A DNA stretch of 64,000 nucleotides. Origin: Abyssibacter sp. GTDB lineage: Bacteria; Pseudomonadota; Gammaproteobacteria; Nevskiales; OUC007. Shown here piece by piece: positions 26,876 to 38,651 of the stretch. The stretch lies in the NCBI GenBank assembly GCA_023146115.1, contig JAGLCS010000007.1, positions 1-64,000 of the forward strand, written 5' to 3'. Each line of letters opens with the position of its first letter. Within the stretch, counting starts at the first letter, position 1. The notes beneath the pieces are model-generated. The model saw only the letters and a list, made by a program, of their open reading frames with translations, did not search any database and was not told where the DNA came from. Position numbers and translations under genes: made by a program.

Positions 26876-28717
26876 ATGGATGCTCAGAGCATACTGGCGA
26901 GTAGCCCGGCTTTTTCCGGACTGAACAGCAAGTCATTGAATCTGCTGGCCGAGGCAGCGGAAAAGCGTTTGCTGCGTCCCGGCCACGTGCTGTTCGATGC
27001 CGGCGATCACGCTGAATCCTTTCATGTCATCGGAACGGGCCGCCTGTTACTGCTTCGGCCGGAGGCAGACGGCTTTCATCTGTTGCGCGAGCTGGCCCGC
27101 GGCGAGGTGGTTGGTGGCGTGTCGATGATGACGGGCGAGCAGCGCCTGACACGTGTTGAAGTACTGCGCGAGAGCGTGGTCGTGACGATCTCGAAGCCGG
27201 CCTTCGAACAGATCGCCGTCAAGCACCCTCACGAAGCCATCGAGATCATTCGTTTTCTGGTTGGCCGTCTGGTGCGCACGATTAACGCCGGGGGCGAGGT
27301 GCCGAGCGCCCAGTCGCTGGCGACGATTGCGCTCGTGCCGGGACATCCAGGCATGGACCTCACAACCGTCGCCAATGCCATGGCCAAGGCCATGGCCGAG
27401 CAGGGAGCGACGTTGCGCTTGAGCGCTGAGCGTGTCGACCGCGCCCTGGGCGAGGGGGCGGCGCACAGTCCTCTGGACGACGCCGACCGCTCGGAGCAGG
27501 TCGCGGCATGGCTGAGCGAGCTAGAAACTCAATACCGCTATCTGATCTATGCCACCAGCGGTGATGACTCGCACTGGTCGCGTCGTTGCATTCGTCAGGC
27601 GGACCGGGTGCTGATCGTCGTGGATGGTGCGGCCTCAGCCCGGATGACCCCGGAAATTCAGGCGTTCCAGAAGATTCGTGGCCGCGCCAGCGCCGAGCTT
27701 TGCATCGTCCACTACGAGGCGGAGAAAAACCGGGCAGATCCGCGCGCCTGGGCTGATCTCTGCGCGACGGATTCGGTGTTGCACGCGACGCTGGACCGAC
27801 CGGAATCCTTCGAGCGTCTGGTGCGACTGGTGACCGGCCGCGGACTGGGGCTGGTGCTCGGTGGCGGGGGAGCCCGCGGGTTCGCCCACCTGGGGCTTTG
27901 GAAAGCCCTGGAGGCGCAAGGCATCGAGTTCGATGTGCTGGGCGGCGCCAGCATGGGCGCCTACATCGCCGCGCTGATGGCGATCGGCATGGACAGCGAG
28001 GCCGCGACCGTCAATCTCCGCGAGACCTTTGTCGACAACAATTACCTCAACGATTACGTGGTGCCCCGCGTCGGGCTAATCGGCGGCCGCAAGTTCCTGC
28101 GCCGTCTCGATGAGGTGTTCGGCGACAAGCGGGTCGAAGACCTGCACATACCGTATTTTTGCGTCAGTACGAATCTGTCGCAGGGTGAATCGGTGATGCA
28201 TCGGCGTGGCACGTTACGCCACTGGTTGGCGGCGAGCATGGCGGTGCCCGGCATCGTGCCACCGGTGGTCTGGAAGGGCGAGCTGCTCTGCGATGGCGGG
28301 GTGCTCAACAGCCTGCCGGTGGACAAGATGCGGGAGCTGGGCCGCGGCCCGGTGATGTCCTGCGACGTGAGCAACCGGGAGCAGTTCGTGATTGGCCAGG
28401 AGGCGGAGGAAATCCCCGAGCCCCTCCGGTGGCAGCGAGGGGTGGAGCGGTTCCCGGGCATTGTCCGGCTGCTGCATCGCGCGGCCACCGTCGTGAGTTC
28501 CGAAACCATCGCGCGACGCGAGACCGACGCAGAGTGCTACATCCACATGCCCGTATCCGGCATCGGCATGTTCGATTGGGACCGCATGGACGAGATCATC
28601 CAATCGTCCTACGACTACGCCATGCCGCGACTGGACGCGTTTCTTGCCTCTGAAGAGGGGGCGCTCACACAGCGGCAGGCGGCGGGCCGACACAGCATGC
28701 TATCGGCCACCGGCTGA
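26876..28717 (+). CDS. Patatin-like phospholipase (NTE family) with N-terminal cyclic-nucleotide-binding domain
   Basis: N-term cNMP-like (LLRPGHVLFDAGDHAESFHVIGTGRLLLLRPE); patatin GLVLGGGGARGFAHLGLWKALE, GGASMG, DGGVLNSLP. ATG 26876 downstream of GGAGGAG. Confidence 0.93.
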   Translation: MDAQSILASSPAFSGLNSKSLNLLAEAAEKRLLRPGHVLFDAGDHAESFHVIGTGRLLLLRPEADGFHLLRELARGEVVGGVSMMTGEQRLTRVEVLRESVVVTISKPAFEQIAVKHPHEAIEIIRFLVGRLVRTINAGGEVPSAQSLATIALVPGHPGMDLTTVANAMAKAMAEQGATLRLSAERVDRALGEGAAHSPLDDADRSEQVAAWLSELETQYRYLIYATSGDDSHWSRRCIRQADRVLIVVDGAASARMTPEIQAFQKIRGRASAELCIVHYEAEKNRADPRAWADLCATDSVLHATLDRPESFERLVRLVTGRGLGLVLGGGGARGFAHLGLWKALEAQGIEFDVLGGASMGAYIAALMAIGMDSEAATVNLRETFVDNNYLNDYVVPRVGLIGGRKFLRRLDEVFGDKRVEDLHIPYFCVSTNLSQGESVMHRRGTLRHWLAASMAVPGIVPPVVWKGELLCDGGVLNSLPVDKMRELGRGPVMSCDVSNREQFVIGQEAEEIPEPLRWQRGVERFPGIVRLLHRAATVVSSETIARRETDAECYIHMPVSGIGMFDWDRMDEIIQSSYDYAMPRLDAFLASEEGALTQRQAAGRHSMLSATG

Positions 28718-28791
28718 CCACGGATGCCCGCCAGCGGCGCGCGGTCGTGCAGCGGAACCGGGGCGGGCTTGGCGGCGTGATCAGTGTTTCC

Positions 28792-29808
28792 CTAGTCGAG
28801 CTCGTTCAGGAATCGCAGGCCGACATCGTCGGTGTGGCAATCCAACGCTCGCGACTTGATAAACCCACAATGCCCGCCGAATTCGCTGACCTCCAGACGG
28901 ACATCGGACGGTAATCGCAGCCCCTCGAAATCCTCGATCGGTATCACCGGATCATCTTCGGCCGTCAGGATATGCGTGGGTACGCGCAGCGCTGCCAGCG
29001 CGTCTCCGGTGAGGGTGTAGGCGGATAGGTAATCCCGGTAGTCCTGATATGGCGTGAAGCGCGGCGCAAAGCGTTCGGTGGCCTGCTCCAGTGTCGGCGC
29101 TTCTCGCATGTCGGTGAGATCGTGCACGCCGGGAAACGCCGCTTCCTTGGCGCGTAGTGAGCGCACCCATTTGCGCTTGAAATACGTGCGGTAGAGCAGA
29201 ATTCCTTCGTCGATGGCGCGGGTCGTGGCCAGCGGATTGATGGCCGGGCTCACGGCTAGCAGGCCGCGCAGTTTCAAGCCGTCCTCCACGGCGGCCATGG
29301 CGGTACGTAGTGCCACGTTGCCGCCCATGGAAAACCCCATCAAGAAGGGGTTTTCGCCACCGGGCAGGCGTTGGGCGATTGCCCGCAATGCACCCACCGA
29401 ATCGGTGAGCCGCGTCGAAACGAAGGGCTCCTCGTTCAGGTGGTGCGAGTAGCCGTGATCACGCAGGTTCAGGCGGACGATGCTGTAGCCGGCATCCCAT
29501 AGACGGGATGCCATTGAGAACAGGTAGACGGAGTCGTGGCAACCTTCCCAGCCGTGAATCAGAATCACCAGCCCGCGGCCTGCCGAGGCGCCGGGTCGGG
29601 GGCTGGCGTGTGCATACAGCCGCACGCCGTCGCCACAGTTCAGCGTCAGTCGACGGCTGGTGGCCTGCATGCCGGGCCGGCGTGACGCGATGAGTCGCCG
29701 TCGCCAGGCGGAGGAGGCCAGAACACTTTGAAAATGCGGGTTTCGCAACCAGCCTGGCGGCTGGTACGCGGATGTCTGGGGTATTGCCGCGAAGACCTGA
29801 TCGCTCAT
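28792..29808 (-). CDS. Alpha/beta-hydrolase, YheT-like family
   Basis: YQPPGWLRNPHFQSVLASS; LVILIHGWEGCHDS; GFSMGGNVALR; FGGHCGFI. Confidence 0.88.
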   Translation of the reverse strand: MSDQVFAAIPQTSAYQPPGWLRNPHFQSVLASSAWRRRLIASRRPGMQATSRRLTLNCGDGVRLYAHASPRPGASAGRGLVILIHGWEGCHDSVYLFSMASRLWDAGYSIVRLNLRDHGYSHHLNEEPFVSTRLTDSVGALRAIAQRLPGGENPFLMGFSMGGNVALRTAMAAVEDGLKLRGLLAVSPAINPLATTRAIDEGILLYRTYFKRKWVRSLRAKEAAFPGVHDLTDMREAPTLEQATERFAPRFTPYQDYRDYLSAYTLTGDALAALRVPTHILTAEDDPVIPIEDFEGLRLPSDVRLEVSEFGGHCGFIKSRALDCHTDDVGLRFLNELD

Positions 29809-30971
29809 GTTTGGGCCAGCAGCTGCTCCATGATTCGACGATAGACCGCCGTTAACCGGGGCAAGTCGTCAATGCGAACGCATTCGTCGATCTGGTGGAT
29901 GGTTGCATTCACCGGACCGATCTCGACGATCTCCGTGCCGAGCTTGGCGATGAAGCGGCCATCGGAGGTGCCGCCGGCCGTGGATTCCGTGGGGGTCAGG
30001 CCGGTGACGTTGCGGATGGCGTCGGCGGCCGCGGCCCGCAGCGGGCCCGGTCGGGTCAGAAATGGCTCGCCGGACAGCCACCAGTCCAGCCGATAGTTCA
30101 GCCGGTGGGCGTCAAGAATGTCGACCACGCGCTTGCGGATGGCGCCGGCGCTCAGCTCGGTGGAATAGCGCAGATTGAAATCGAATTCGGCGGTGCCGGG
30201 GATCACGTTGGTTGCACCGGTTCCGGACCGGACATTGGTGATCTGGAACGAGGTGGGGGGGAAGTCCGTATTGCCGCCGTCCCATTCCAGGTAAGCCAGT
30301 TCGCGCATGGCTGCGAGCGCTGGATGGATTGGATTGTCCGCCAGGTGCGGATAGGCCACATGGCCCTGTCGCCCTAACACCGTCAGTGTCGCGCCAATCG
30401 AGCCTCGGCGGCCGACCATGACCCGGTCGCCAAACTGATCCACGCTGGAGCATTCGCCAATCACGCAGAAGTCGACGGACTCGCCCCGCTGCTGGAACGC
30501 TTCCACCACGCGACGAATGCCATCCTTCGCAGGACCCTCCTCATCGCTGGTCAACAGCATGGCCAGCCGGCCATCGTGATCCGGCTGTGCGGCGACAAAC
30601 TGTTCCAGGGCGACGACCATGGCTGCGAGCCCGGATTTCATGTCTGCCGCGCCGCGGCCGTACATATGCCCGTCGCGTTCGGCCGGCTCGAACGGTCGCG
30701 TGGTCCACTGATCCTCGGGGCCGGTCGGCACCACATCGGTGTGGCCGGCAAAGCAAAGCGTGGGGCCAGCCCCGCCGCGCGTGGCCCACAGATTCGAGAC
30801 CTCGCCGAAAGGGAGGCGCTCAATCTGGAACCCGATGGCGAGCAGGCGCTCGGCGATCAGATCCTGGCAGCCGGCATCGGCTGGTGTGACCGACGGGCGC
30901 CCGATCAACTGCGTCAGCAGTTCCAGTTCAGCTGTGGTCGTCGCTTGCGCAGGGGTCGCCACCAGGCTCAT
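29805..30971 (-). CDS. dapE: Succinyl-diaminopimelate desuccinylase
   Basis: [58 protein letters not shown]. Confidence 0.96.
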   Translation of the reverse strand: MSLVATPAQATTTAELELLTQLIGRPSVTPADAGCQDLIAERLLAIGFQIERLPFGEVSNLWATRGGAGPTLCFAGHTDVVPTGPEDQWTTRPFEPAERDGHMYGRGAADMKSGLAAMVVALEQFVAAQPDHDGRLAMLLTSDEEGPAKDGIRRVVEAFQQRGESVDFCVIGECSSVDQFGDRVMVGRRGSIGATLTVLGRQGHVAYPHLADNPIHPALAAMRELAYLEWDGGNTDFPPTSFQITNVRSGTGATNVIPGTAEFDFNLRYSTELSAGAIRKRVVDILDAHRLNYRLDWWLSGEPFLTRPGPLRAAAADAIRNVTGLTPTESTAGGTSDGRFIAKLGTEIVEIGPVNATIHQIDECVRIDDLPRLTAVYRRIMEQLLAQT

Positions 30972-31813
30972 TCCGTAGCGGCCTCACGCAGTAGCGCGTT
31001 GATGCCGACCTTGCTGCGGGTTCGCTCATCGACGCGTTTGACGATGACCGCGCAGTTCAGGCTGTAGCGCCCGCCGTCCTTGGGCAGCGAGCCGGGAACC
31101 ACGACGGCGCCGGCCGGAACGCGGCCGAAGCTGATGGTGTCGGCCTCGCGATCGTAGATCGGCGTGGACTGGCTGATGAACACACCCATCGCCAGCACCG
31201 CGCCGCGCTCGACGATGACGCCTTCGACGACTTCGGATCGAGCGCCGAGAAAGCAGCCGTCTTCGATGATCACGGGAGCGGCCTGCAGCGGTTCGAGCAC
31301 GCCGCCAATCCCGACGCCGCCCGACAGATGCACATTCGCGCCGATCTGGGCGCAGGAGCCCACCGTGGCCCAGGTGTCGACCATGGTGCCCGGCCCCACG
31401 TAGGCACCGATATTGACGTAGCTCGGCATCAGTACCGCGCCGGCGGCGACGTGCACGCCGCGACGGACCATGGCCGGAGGCACGACGCGAACGCCATCAC
31501 GACGAAAATCCGCTTCGCTGTAATCGGCGTACTTGCCCGGAACCTTGTCGAAATAGCGGGTTTCGCCACCTTCGATCAAATGGTTGTCGTAGAGCCGAAA
31601 CGACAGCAGTACGGCCTTCTTGGCCCATTCATTGACCACCCAGCCGCCCTGTGCAGGCTCGGCGACTCGTAGCGTGCCCGCGTCCAGCAGGCCGAACGTT
31701 TGCTCGACGGCATCCCGCAATTCGGCAGGCGCGGTGCCCGGGGTCAGGGTGGCGCGGTCCTCGAAGGCCGCATTGATTCGTGATTCCAGCGTGGTCAGGT
31801 CGGTCATGTTCAC
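30968..31813 (-). CDS. dapD: 2,3,4,5-tetrahydropyridine-2,6-dicarboxylate N-succinyltransferase
   Basis: Left-handed beta-helix repeats; [32 protein letters not shown]. Confidence 0.97.
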   Translation of the reverse strand: MNMTDLTTLESRINAAFEDRATLTPGTAPAELRDAVEQTFGLLDAGTLRVAEPAQGGWVVNEWAKKAVLLSFRLYDNHLIEGGETRYFDKVPGKYADYSEADFRRDGVRVVPPAMVRRGVHVAAGAVLMPSYVNIGAYVGPGTMVDTWATVGSCAQIGANVHLSGGVGIGGVLEPLQAAPVIIEDGCFLGARSEVVEGVIVERGAVLAMGVFISQSTPIYDREADTISFGRVPAGAVVVPGSLPKDGGRYSLNCAVIVKRVDERTRSKVGINALLREAATE

Positions 31814-34524
31814 TCGATGTAGGCGACGGCTTCGTCGGTGCTCAGATGCTCTTCGCTTTGCAGCACCCGAGTCAGAACGCGTCGTAGTTCATTGAAGACG
31901 GCAGGGTCCTGGATGGGTTGGTGATGGCGGTCGGTGATGAAGAACACGTCCTCCGCCCGTTCACCGATGGTGCCGATCTTGGCGGCAACCAGCAGGATGC
32001 CGCGCTTGCGGAATACGCGGCCGACAATGGAGAGCAGGCCAGGGCGGTCACCAGTGACCAGCTCCATGATCGTGCGTGCCCGGTCGGCGTCGTTGCTGAA
32101 ATACACCTGCGTCGGGGTGCGGAAATGCCGCAACTGGCGCGACACGCGGCGGGTGACATTGACGCTGGAGATGTCGGGGTTGGACAGCACGGAGGTCAGG
32201 GCTTCGACGATCTCCTCCTTGCGGTGGGCATCGTCGATGGGCGTGGCGTCTCCTTCGCAGATGGCATAGCTGTCAAATGCGTAACCGTCCTGCGTGGTTT
32301 CCAAGCGGGCGTCGAGCACGGTCAGCCCCAGCTGCGCCAACACGCCGGTCGTGACGGCGAACAGGTGATCCTGGTCCTTCATGTAGATGAAGACGGTGAC
32401 ACCGCCGCCGCTGGTTTCGCCCAGGGTGACCAGCGGCGAACCGGAGTCGTGACTCAGAATCGCCAATGTGTGATGTGCGATCTCCTCATCGGAATGGCGA
32501 AGGAAATAATCGTCGCCAAGCCGTGCCCACAGCGTTTCGACTTCGGCGTGATCAGCGGCCTTGCCGATGTGCTGCATGGCAGCGTCCTGCGATTCCCGCG
32601 CCAGCACATCACGTTGCAGCGGATTGGCCAGGCCGCGCGAAAGCAGGCGGCAGGTGGCCAGGTACAAATCCTTGAGCAAGGTCTCGCGCCAGGAATTCCA
32701 CAGGGCCGGATTGGTTGCGCGGATATCGCAGGCCGTCATCAGCAGCAGGTAGTCCAGATGCATGCGATCTTGCACGGCGGCTGCAAATTCCCGAATGACC
32801 GTCGGGTCGGTGATGTCCTTGCGCTGCGCGGTGATCGACATCAACAGGTGATTGCGCACCAGCCAGGCCACAAGTTCGCTGTCCCACTGCGGCAGGCCAT
32901 GATCCAGGCAGAAGGTGACGGCATCTTCGGCGCCCAGCTCCGAATGATCCCCGCCGCGCCCCTTGGCGATGTCGTGAAACAACCCGGCCAGGTACAGCAG
33001 TTCCGGCTTGGGAACGCGATCCATGATTTCCGAGAAGAACGGATGCTCTTCGCGGAACTGGGGCATCGCCAAGCGCCGCATGTTGCGGACCACGAACAGT
33101 GTGTGCTCGTCCACCGTGAGCGTGTGGAACAGGTCGTACTGCATCCGCCCGATGGCATTGCCGAAGGCCGGGATATAACGACCCAGCACGCCATACCGGT
33201 TCATGCGACGCAGCGCGCGCGTAAGGCCACCCGGCTGGCGCATGATCTCCATGAACAGTGACTTGGCGCGAATATCGCCACGCACCCGGTCGTTGAGCAG
33301 CTTGCGGTCGCGGCGGATCAGGCGCAGCGTCTGTGCGCGCACGCCGCGCAACTCCGTGCGCTTCTGCAATAGCAGGAAGATCTCCAGCAGGGCCTGGGGT
33401 TGACGCCGGAACACGCCGGCATCGATGACCTCGATATAGCCATGTCGTGCCTGAAAACGCCGGTTGATGCGGGTCGGCTCGCTGGCGTCATCCGGGTGCA
33501 GGATGCTTTCCTCGAACATCTGCAGCATCAAGTCGTTCAGGCAGGACAGCGCTTTGATCTGGCGGTAGTACAACTGCATGAATTGTTCGACCGCGCGATT
33601 GTGCGACTGGTCGACAAAGCCGAACAGCTCGGCAATACGCACCTGGTAGTCGAACAGCAGGCGATCCTCATGCCGGTCGGCGATCAGGTGCAGGGCGAAG
33701 CGAACGCGCCACAGAAAATCCTGGCCGGCGACGAGTTCTGCGCATTCCTGGGCTGTGAGCAGGCCATGACGCTTGAGGTCGGTGAGCGTGGCACCGGGAA
33801 ACTGGCGCTTGGCCACCCAGAGAATGGTGTGGATGTCGCGCAGACCACCCGGGCTTTCCTTGACGTTCGGCTCCAGCTTGTAGCCCGAGTCATCGAACTT
33901 GGCGTGCCGAGCAACCTGCTCCTTCTGTTTCGCGGTGAAGAACTTCTGGGTCGGCCAGATGGTGTTCGGCGCGGTTTGCTGCTGCATGGCGCGGTGCAAA
34001 TCGGCATCGCCCGCGATCAGCCGGGCCTCCATGAGGTTCGTCATGATCGTGATGTCGCCGTCGGCCTGCTCTCGGCATTCCTTGGCGGACCGCACGCTGT
34101 GGCCGACGTTCAGGCGCAGGTCCCACAGAGCTGTCAGAAACTGCTCCAGCAGGCCTTCCGCGGCGCCCAGACCAGAGTCCGGATAGAGGACAAGCAAATC
34201 GATGTCCGAGTGGGGCAGCAGCTCGGAGCGACCGTAGCCGCCCACCGCAACAAGCCCCAAGGTTTCAGCCGCCTCACCCAGCGTGAGCGCCCACAAGTGC
34301 GCCAAGGTCTGGTCGATCAGGCGCGTGTTCGCGCGCACCAGCGCGTGGGCCGACACCCCGGCGTAGAAGTTGGTGGAGACGAGTTCGCGGCCCCAGCTCA
34401 ATACATCACGCAGGGCTGCGACGTCCGCGCCGGCGTCGACCAGTCGCTTGTCTAGCTTGCGCGAACTGATGACGTCAGGTTCGTCCTCGATCCCAATCCC
34501 AAAGGAAGCCAGTTCGGATTCCAT
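31810..34524 (-). CDS. glnD: [Protein-PII] uridylyltransferase
   Basis: [19 protein letters not shown] nucleotidyltransferase, [19 protein letters not shown] domain, two C-terminal ACT regions. Confidence 0.97.
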   Translation of the reverse strand: MESELASFGIGIEDEPDVISSRKLDKRLVDAGADVAALRDVLSWGRELVSTNFYAGVSAHALVRANTRLIDQTLAHLWALTLGEAAETLGLVAVGGYGRSELLPHSDIDLLVLYPDSGLGAAEGLLEQFLTALWDLRLNVGHSVRSAKECREQADGDITIMTNLMEARLIAGDADLHRAMQQQTAPNTIWPTQKFFTAKQKEQVARHAKFDDSGYKLEPNVKESPGGLRDIHTILWVAKRQFPGATLTDLKRHGLLTAQECAELVAGQDFLWRVRFALHLIADRHEDRLLFDYQVRIAELFGFVDQSHNRAVEQFMQLYYRQIKALSCLNDLMLQMFEESILHPDDASEPTRINRRFQARHGYIEVIDAGVFRRQPQALLEIFLLLQKRTELRGVRAQTLRLIRRDRKLLNDRVRGDIRAKSLFMEIMRQPGGLTRALRRMNRYGVLGRYIPAFGNAIGRMQYDLFHTLTVDEHTLFVVRNMRRLAMPQFREEHPFFSEIMDRVPKPELLYLAGLFHDIAKGRGGDHSELGAEDAVTFCLDHGLPQWDSELVAWLVRNHLLMSITAQRKDITDPTVIREFAAAVQDRMHLDYLLLMTACDIRATNPALWNSWRETLLKDLYLATCRLLSRGLANPLQRDVLARESQDAAMQHIGKAADHAEVETLWARLGDDYFLRHSDEEIAHHTLAILSHDSGSPLVTLGETSGGGVTVFIYMKDQDHLFAVTTGVLAQLGLTVLDARLETTQDGYAFDSYAICEGDATPIDDAHRKEEIVEALTSVLSNPDISSVNVTRRVSRQLRHFRTPTQVYFSNDADRARTIMELVTGDRPGLLSIVGRVFRKRGILLVAAKIGTIGERAEDVFFITDRHHQPIQDPAVFNELRRVLTRVLQSEEHLSTDEAVAYIE

Positions 34525-35307
34525 TTACATCTCGCCGTTGCGCAGCGTGAGGACTTCAAAGCCGTTGTCGGTGACCAGAATCGTATGCTCCCACTGCGCG
34601 GAGAGGGAGTGATCCTTGGTGACCACGGTCCATTGATCCGGCAGCAATCGCGTTTCCTTGCGGCCGGCATTGATCATCGGTTCGATCGTGAACGTCATGC
34701 CGGCTTTCAGCTTCATGCCGGTGCCGGGGCGACCATAGTGAAGAATCTGCGGGTCTTCGTGAAAGACGCGGCCGATCCCATGTCCACAATACTCCCGAAC
34801 CACGGAAAAGCCGTTGCTCTCGGCATGTTGCTGGATCACGGCGCCGATATCGCCAAGCGTTGCGCCTGGCCGCACCTGCCGGATGCCGGCGATCATGCAT
34901 TCATGTGCGATGTCCGCCAGTCGCTTTGCGCGCACGGTCGGCTCACCCACGAAGAACATCTTGGAGGTGTCGCCGTGGAATCCGTCCTTAATAACGGTGA
35001 CATCGATATTCACCGCGTCCCCGCGCTTGAGCTTCTTGTTGCCGGGGATGCCATGGCACACGACATGATTCACCGACGTGCAGATCGATTTGGGGAAGGG
35101 CGGGCGTGATCCACCGCCCCCGTAGCCCAGCGGGGCCGGGATCGCATGCTGTTGATTGACGATGTAGTCGTGGCAGAGGGCATCGAGTTCGCCCGTAGTC
35201 ACTCCTGGTTTGACATGCTCCTCAATCATCAACAGCACGTCGGCGGCCAACGCGCCGGCTGTGCGCATCGCATCGATTTCTTCCGGGGTCTTGATTGAAA
35301 CAGGCAT
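34525..35307 (-). CDS. map: Type I methionine aminopeptidase
   Basis: KTPEEIDAMRTAGALAADVLLMIEEHVKPGVTTGELD; NEVVCHGIP-like region NHVVCHGIP; YCGHGIGRVFHEDPQ. Confidence 0.97.
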   Translation of the reverse strand: MPVSIKTPEEIDAMRTAGALAADVLLMIEEHVKPGVTTGELDALCHDYIVNQQHAIPAPLGYGGGGSRPPFPKSICTSVNHVVCHGIPGNKKLKRGDAVNIDVTVIKDGFHGDTSKMFFVGEPTVRAKRLADIAHECMIAGIRQVRPGATLGDIGAVIQQHAESNGFSVVREYCGHGIGRVFHEDPQILHYGRPGTGMKLKAGMTFTIEPMINAGRKETRLLPDQWTVVTKDHSLSAQWEHTILVTDNGFEVLTLRNGEM

Positions 35308-35320
35308 TCGGGGTCCAGAG

Positions 35321-35346
35321 TCAAAAAAGCGCCCGGGCGGGCGCTT
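35321..35346 (-). terminator. Intrinsic terminator-like hairpin facing map (minus strand)
   Basis: Minus strand reads AAGCGCCC-GCCC-GGGCGCTT then TTTT (A tract 35323-35328 on +); 8-bp stem, 4-nt loop. Confidence 0.6.
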
Positions 35347-35374
35347 GGATTAGGAATGAGCGTTATGGTATAAA
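35345..35374 (+). promoter_or_regulatory. Putative sigma-70 promoter of rpsB-tsf
   Basis: TTGGAT - 18 nt - TATAAA; -35 overlaps the opposite-strand hairpin. Confidence 0.5.
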
Positions 35375-35384
35375 TCGCGCGCCG

Positions 35385-35548
35385 CAAAGGCAATTCGACG
35401 CCAGTTTGAACGCTTTGGTGACGAGTTTTCGAGCGGTTAATCCTACTTCTCACACGCTCCATTCAACGTCATGCGGGGTGTTCCGTTCGCGGAATCGGCA
35501 TGGCGGGCAGCGTGGAGGCCCAACCCCGTACAAACAGGACTAATCAAC
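35385..35548 (+). ncRNA. rpsB 5' leader, candidate t44/S2-type autoregulatory leader
   Basis: About 160-nt untranslated leader between promoter and rpsB ATG, containing GCGTGGAGGCCCAACCCCG. Position matches the t44/rpsB leader in E. coli; structure not computed. Confidence 0.45.
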
Positions 35549-36298
35549 ATGGCTGATATCACCATGCGCCAGCTCTTGGAAGCCGGCGTGCATTTCGGGC
35601 ACCGCACCCGTTACTGGAATCCGCAGATGGAACCTTACATCTACGGACACCGCAACAAGATCCACATCATCAACCTTGAGGAGACGCTTCCGCTTCTTAA
35701 GGACGCCTGCAGCTACGTCGGCCGGTTGGCTGCCAATGGTGGCAAGGTGCTGTTCGTCGGTACCAAGCGTGCCGCTCGTGAAGACCTTCAGCTCGCTGCC
35801 GAGCGCTGCGGCATGCCCTACGTCAACCAGCGCTGGTTGGGCGGCATGCTGACCAACTTCAAGACGGTCAAGGCATCGATCCGTCGTCTGGAAGTGCTGC
35901 AGAAGATGGTCGAGGACGGCTCCATCAACCGCGTGACCAAGAAGGAAGGCCTGCAGCTGCGCCGCGAAATGGAAAAGCTGGAGCGCTCCATCGGCGGCAT
36001 CCAGGAGATGAACAGCCTGCCCGACGCGCTGTTTATCATTGACGTCGGCTACGAAAAGATTGCCGTTGAAGAAGCCCGCAAGCTGGGCATTCCGGTTGTG
36101 GCGGTGGTCGACACCAACAACTCGCCCGATGGTCTGGCCTGCGTGATTCCGGGCAACGATGACGCCATTCGCGCCATCCGCGTCTACACCAACGCCATCG
36201 CGGATTCCGTGCTCGACGGCCGAGGCATTGTCACCACCGGTGCCGCCAAGCAGGACGAGTACGTGGAAGTGACGGAAGACGCGCCTGCCGCGTCCTGA
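35549..36298 (+). CDS. rpsB: 30S ribosomal protein S2
   Basis: [44 protein letters not shown]; start trimmed to ATG 35549. Confidence 0.98.
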   Translation: MADITMRQLLEAGVHFGHRTRYWNPQMEPYIYGHRNKIHIINLEETLPLLKDACSYVGRLAANGGKVLFVGTKRAAREDLQLAAERCGMPYVNQRWLGGMLTNFKTVKASIRRLEVLQKMVEDGSINRVTKKEGLQLRREMEKLERSIGGIQEMNSLPDALFIIDVGYEKIAVEEARKLGIPVVAVVDTNNSPDGLACVIPGNDDAIRAIRVYTNAIADSVLDGRGIVTTGAAKQDEYVEVTEDAPAAS

Positions 36299-36322
36299 TC
36301 GAACCAGAATTTCGGAGTCGAA

Positions 36323-37192
36323 ATGGCAATTACAGCTGCACAAGTGAAGGAACTGCGCGAGCGTTCCGGCGCTGCAATGATGGACTGCAAGCGGGCCTTG
36401 CAGGCGACCGATGGCGACATTGAGGCCGCCATCGAGAAGATGCGCAAGGAAGGTCAGGCGAAGGCGGACAAGAAAGCCTCCCGCGTGGCCGCCGAAGGGA
36501 TTGTTCGTGTTCATGTCGATGGCGGTAAGGCCGCGATCGTCGAGGTGAATTGCGAGACGGACTTTGTCGCCAAGAACGACGGTCTGGTCGCCCTGGCCGA
36601 GGACGCCGCCAAGGCCGTGACGGCCGGCGGAGTCAGCGATATCGAAGCGTTGGCTGCGGCCAATGTTGGCGGCGAGACCTTCGACGAGCGTCGTCGCAAT
36701 CTGGTCGCCAACCTCGGCGAGAACATCAACATCCGTCGATTCGAGATGTTGGAAGCCGACACGCTGGGCTACTACCTGCACGGCGAGCGCATCGGCGTAG
36801 TCGTCGGCCTAACGGGTGGCGATGAGTCGCTGGCCCGTGATCTGGCCATGCACATTGCCGCCACGAAGCCCGAGTTCGTGTCGGTCGATGACGTGCCGGC
36901 CGACATCCGCCAGCAGGAGAAGGACATCCTGGTCGCCCAGGCTGCGGACAGCGGCAAGCCCGCCGAAATCATCGAGAAGATGGTTGTCGGTCGCTTGAAC
37001 AAGTACCTTGCCGAGATCACGCTGTACGGTCAGCCTTTCGTCAAGGACCCGGACCAGACCGTGGAGAAGCTGCTCAAGGCGGCGGGCGCATCGGTGACCG
37101 GTTTTGTCCGGTACGAGGTCGGCGAAGGCATCGAGAAAGAAGAGACGAACTTTGCGGAAGAGGTGATGGCGCAAGCGCGCGCATCGGCCTGA
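36323..37192 (+). CDS. tsf: Elongation factor Ts
   Basis: [40 protein letters not shown]. Confidence 0.98.
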   Translation: MAITAAQVKELRERSGAAMMDCKRALQATDGDIEAAIEKMRKEGQAKADKKASRVAAEGIVRVHVDGGKAAIVEVNCETDFVAKNDGLVALAEDAAKAVTAGGVSDIEALAAANVGGETFDERRRNLVANLGENINIRRFEMLEADTLGYYLHGERIGVVVGLTGGDESLARDLAMHIAATKPEFVSVDDVPADIRQQEKDILVAQAADSGKPAEIIEKMVVGRLNKYLAEITLYGQPFVKDPDQTVEKLLKAAGASVTGFVRYEVGEGIEKEETNFAEEVMAQARASA

Positions 37193-37206
37193 TTCATGCA
37201 AGAAAT

Positions 37207-37234
37207 GAGGCCCCGGACACCGGGGCCTTTTTTT
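37207..37234 (+). terminator. Intrinsic terminator after tsf
   Basis: GGCCCCGG-ACA-CCGGGGCC-TTTTTTT. Confidence 0.92.
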
Positions 37235-37330
37235 GCCCGATGGACAGAAATCGGGTCAAATCCCGGCTGCGATACAACGCGGTCGGGTCGGTGAAGACCG
37301 GAACTGCTGCCACAACGACCGGAGAGGTCC

Positions 37331-38059
37331 ATGCCTGAACCTGTTCATAAGCGAATCCTGCTCAAGTTCTCCGGTGAAGCCCTGCTGGGTGAATCCGATT
37401 TCGGTATCTCGCCGGATGTATTGGCGCAGCTCGCTCGTCAGGTTTGTGAGGTGATGGACATCGGTGTGGAAGTCGCCATTGTCGTCGGCGGCGGCAACAT
37501 CTTTCGCGGCGAAGGGCTGGCCGGCGGCGGGATGGACCGGGTCACGGGCGACCACATGGGCATGCTCGCCACCGTGATCAATGCACTTGCGCTGCAGGAT
37601 GCCATCGAGCGCGCCGGCCGCAAGGTGCGCGTGATGTCCGCGATTCGAATCAATCAGGTCTGCGAGGAGTACATCCGCCGTCGTGCGGTTCGCCATCTGG
37701 AGAAGGGGCGGGTGGTCGTGTTTGCCGCCGGGACGGGTAATCCGTTCTTCACAACCGACTCCGCGGCCAGCCTCCGCGCGATCGAGATCGACGCCGATCT
37801 AATGCTCAAGGCCACCAAGGTCGACGGCGTTTATTCGGCTGATCCCATGCGTGACCCCAGCGCGACGCGTTACGATCGCGTGTCTTATGACGAGGTCTTG
37901 GACAAGCGCTTGAAGGTCATGGACCAGACCGCGATCGTGCTATGCCGAGATCACAAGGTGCCACTGCGCGTGTACGACATGACCGCAGACGGCGACCTGA
38001 TGAAAATCGTGACCGGCGATAACAGCGTCGGCACTCTGGTAGACGGGACAAACGAATGA
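37331..38059 (+). CDS. pyrH: UMP kinase
   Basis: [46 protein letters not shown]. Confidence 0.98.
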   Translation: MPEPVHKRILLKFSGEALLGESDFGISPDVLAQLARQVCEVMDIGVEVAIVVGGGNIFRGEGLAGGGMDRVTGDHMGMLATVINALALQDAIERAGRKVRVMSAIRINQVCEEYIRRRAVRHLEKGRVVVFAAGTGNPFFTTDSAASLRAIEIDADLMLKATKVDGVYSADPMRDPSATRYDRVSYDEVLDKRLKVMDQTAIVLCRDHKVPLRVYDMTADGDLMKIVTGDNSVGTLVDGTNE

Positions 38060-38613
38060 TTCAGGATATTCTCAAAGACGCCGCACAGCGGATGGATAAA
38101 AGCATCGACGTGCTGCAGCAGGAATTCACCAAGATTCGCACCGGGCGGGCACATCCGAGCCTGCTCGACCACATCAATGTCGACTACTACGGCTCCGACG
38201 TGCCCTTGTCCCAGGCGGCGACGGTCAACAGTGAAGATGCCCGGACGCTGGTGATCCAGCCCTGGGAAAAGACCATGGTCAGCGTGATTGAAAAGGCGCT
38301 GCTCAAGTCTAATCTGGGCCTGAACCCGAACACGGCTGGCACCGTCATCCGCATCGTGTTGCCGCCGCTCACTGAAGAGCGCCGCCGCGATCTCGTTCGC
38401 GTGGTGCGTGCCGAGGCCGAGAACGCCCGCGTGGCGATCCGCAATGTACGCCGTGACGCCAATTCCGATCTCAAGGAATTGCAGAAGGAAGGGGAAATAT
38501 CCGAAGACGATCTCCGACGCGCCGAGCAGGACATCCAAAAGGTCACCGATGAACATGTGGCCCGTGTCGATGCCAAGCTCACTGCCAAGGAAGAGGAGAT
38601 GATGGCCGTCTAG
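38056..38613 (+). CDS. frr: Ribosome recycling factor
   Basis: [61 protein letters not shown]. Confidence 0.98.
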   Translation: MIQDILKDAAQRMDKSIDVLQQEFTKIRTGRAHPSLLDHINVDYYGSDVPLSQAATVNSEDARTLVIQPWEKTMVSVIEKALLKSNLGLNPNTAGTVIRIVLPPLTEERRRDLVRVVRAEAENARVAIRNVRRDANSDLKELQKEGEISEDDLRRAEQDIQKVTDEHVARVDAKLTAKEEEMMAV

Positions 38614-38651
38614 ATCCGGTTCACGACAACCAGGTCAGGACGTCGAACGTC

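Noticed and set aside
31918-34455. Plus-strand ORFs of 447 and 351 aa opposite glnD
   Set aside because: glnD reads cleanly on the minus strand; these are shadow ORFs.
35540-36781. 413-aa minus-strand ORF opposite rpsB/tsf
   Set aside because: Spans two highly conserved genes on the other strand; composition typical of an antisense shadow ORF.
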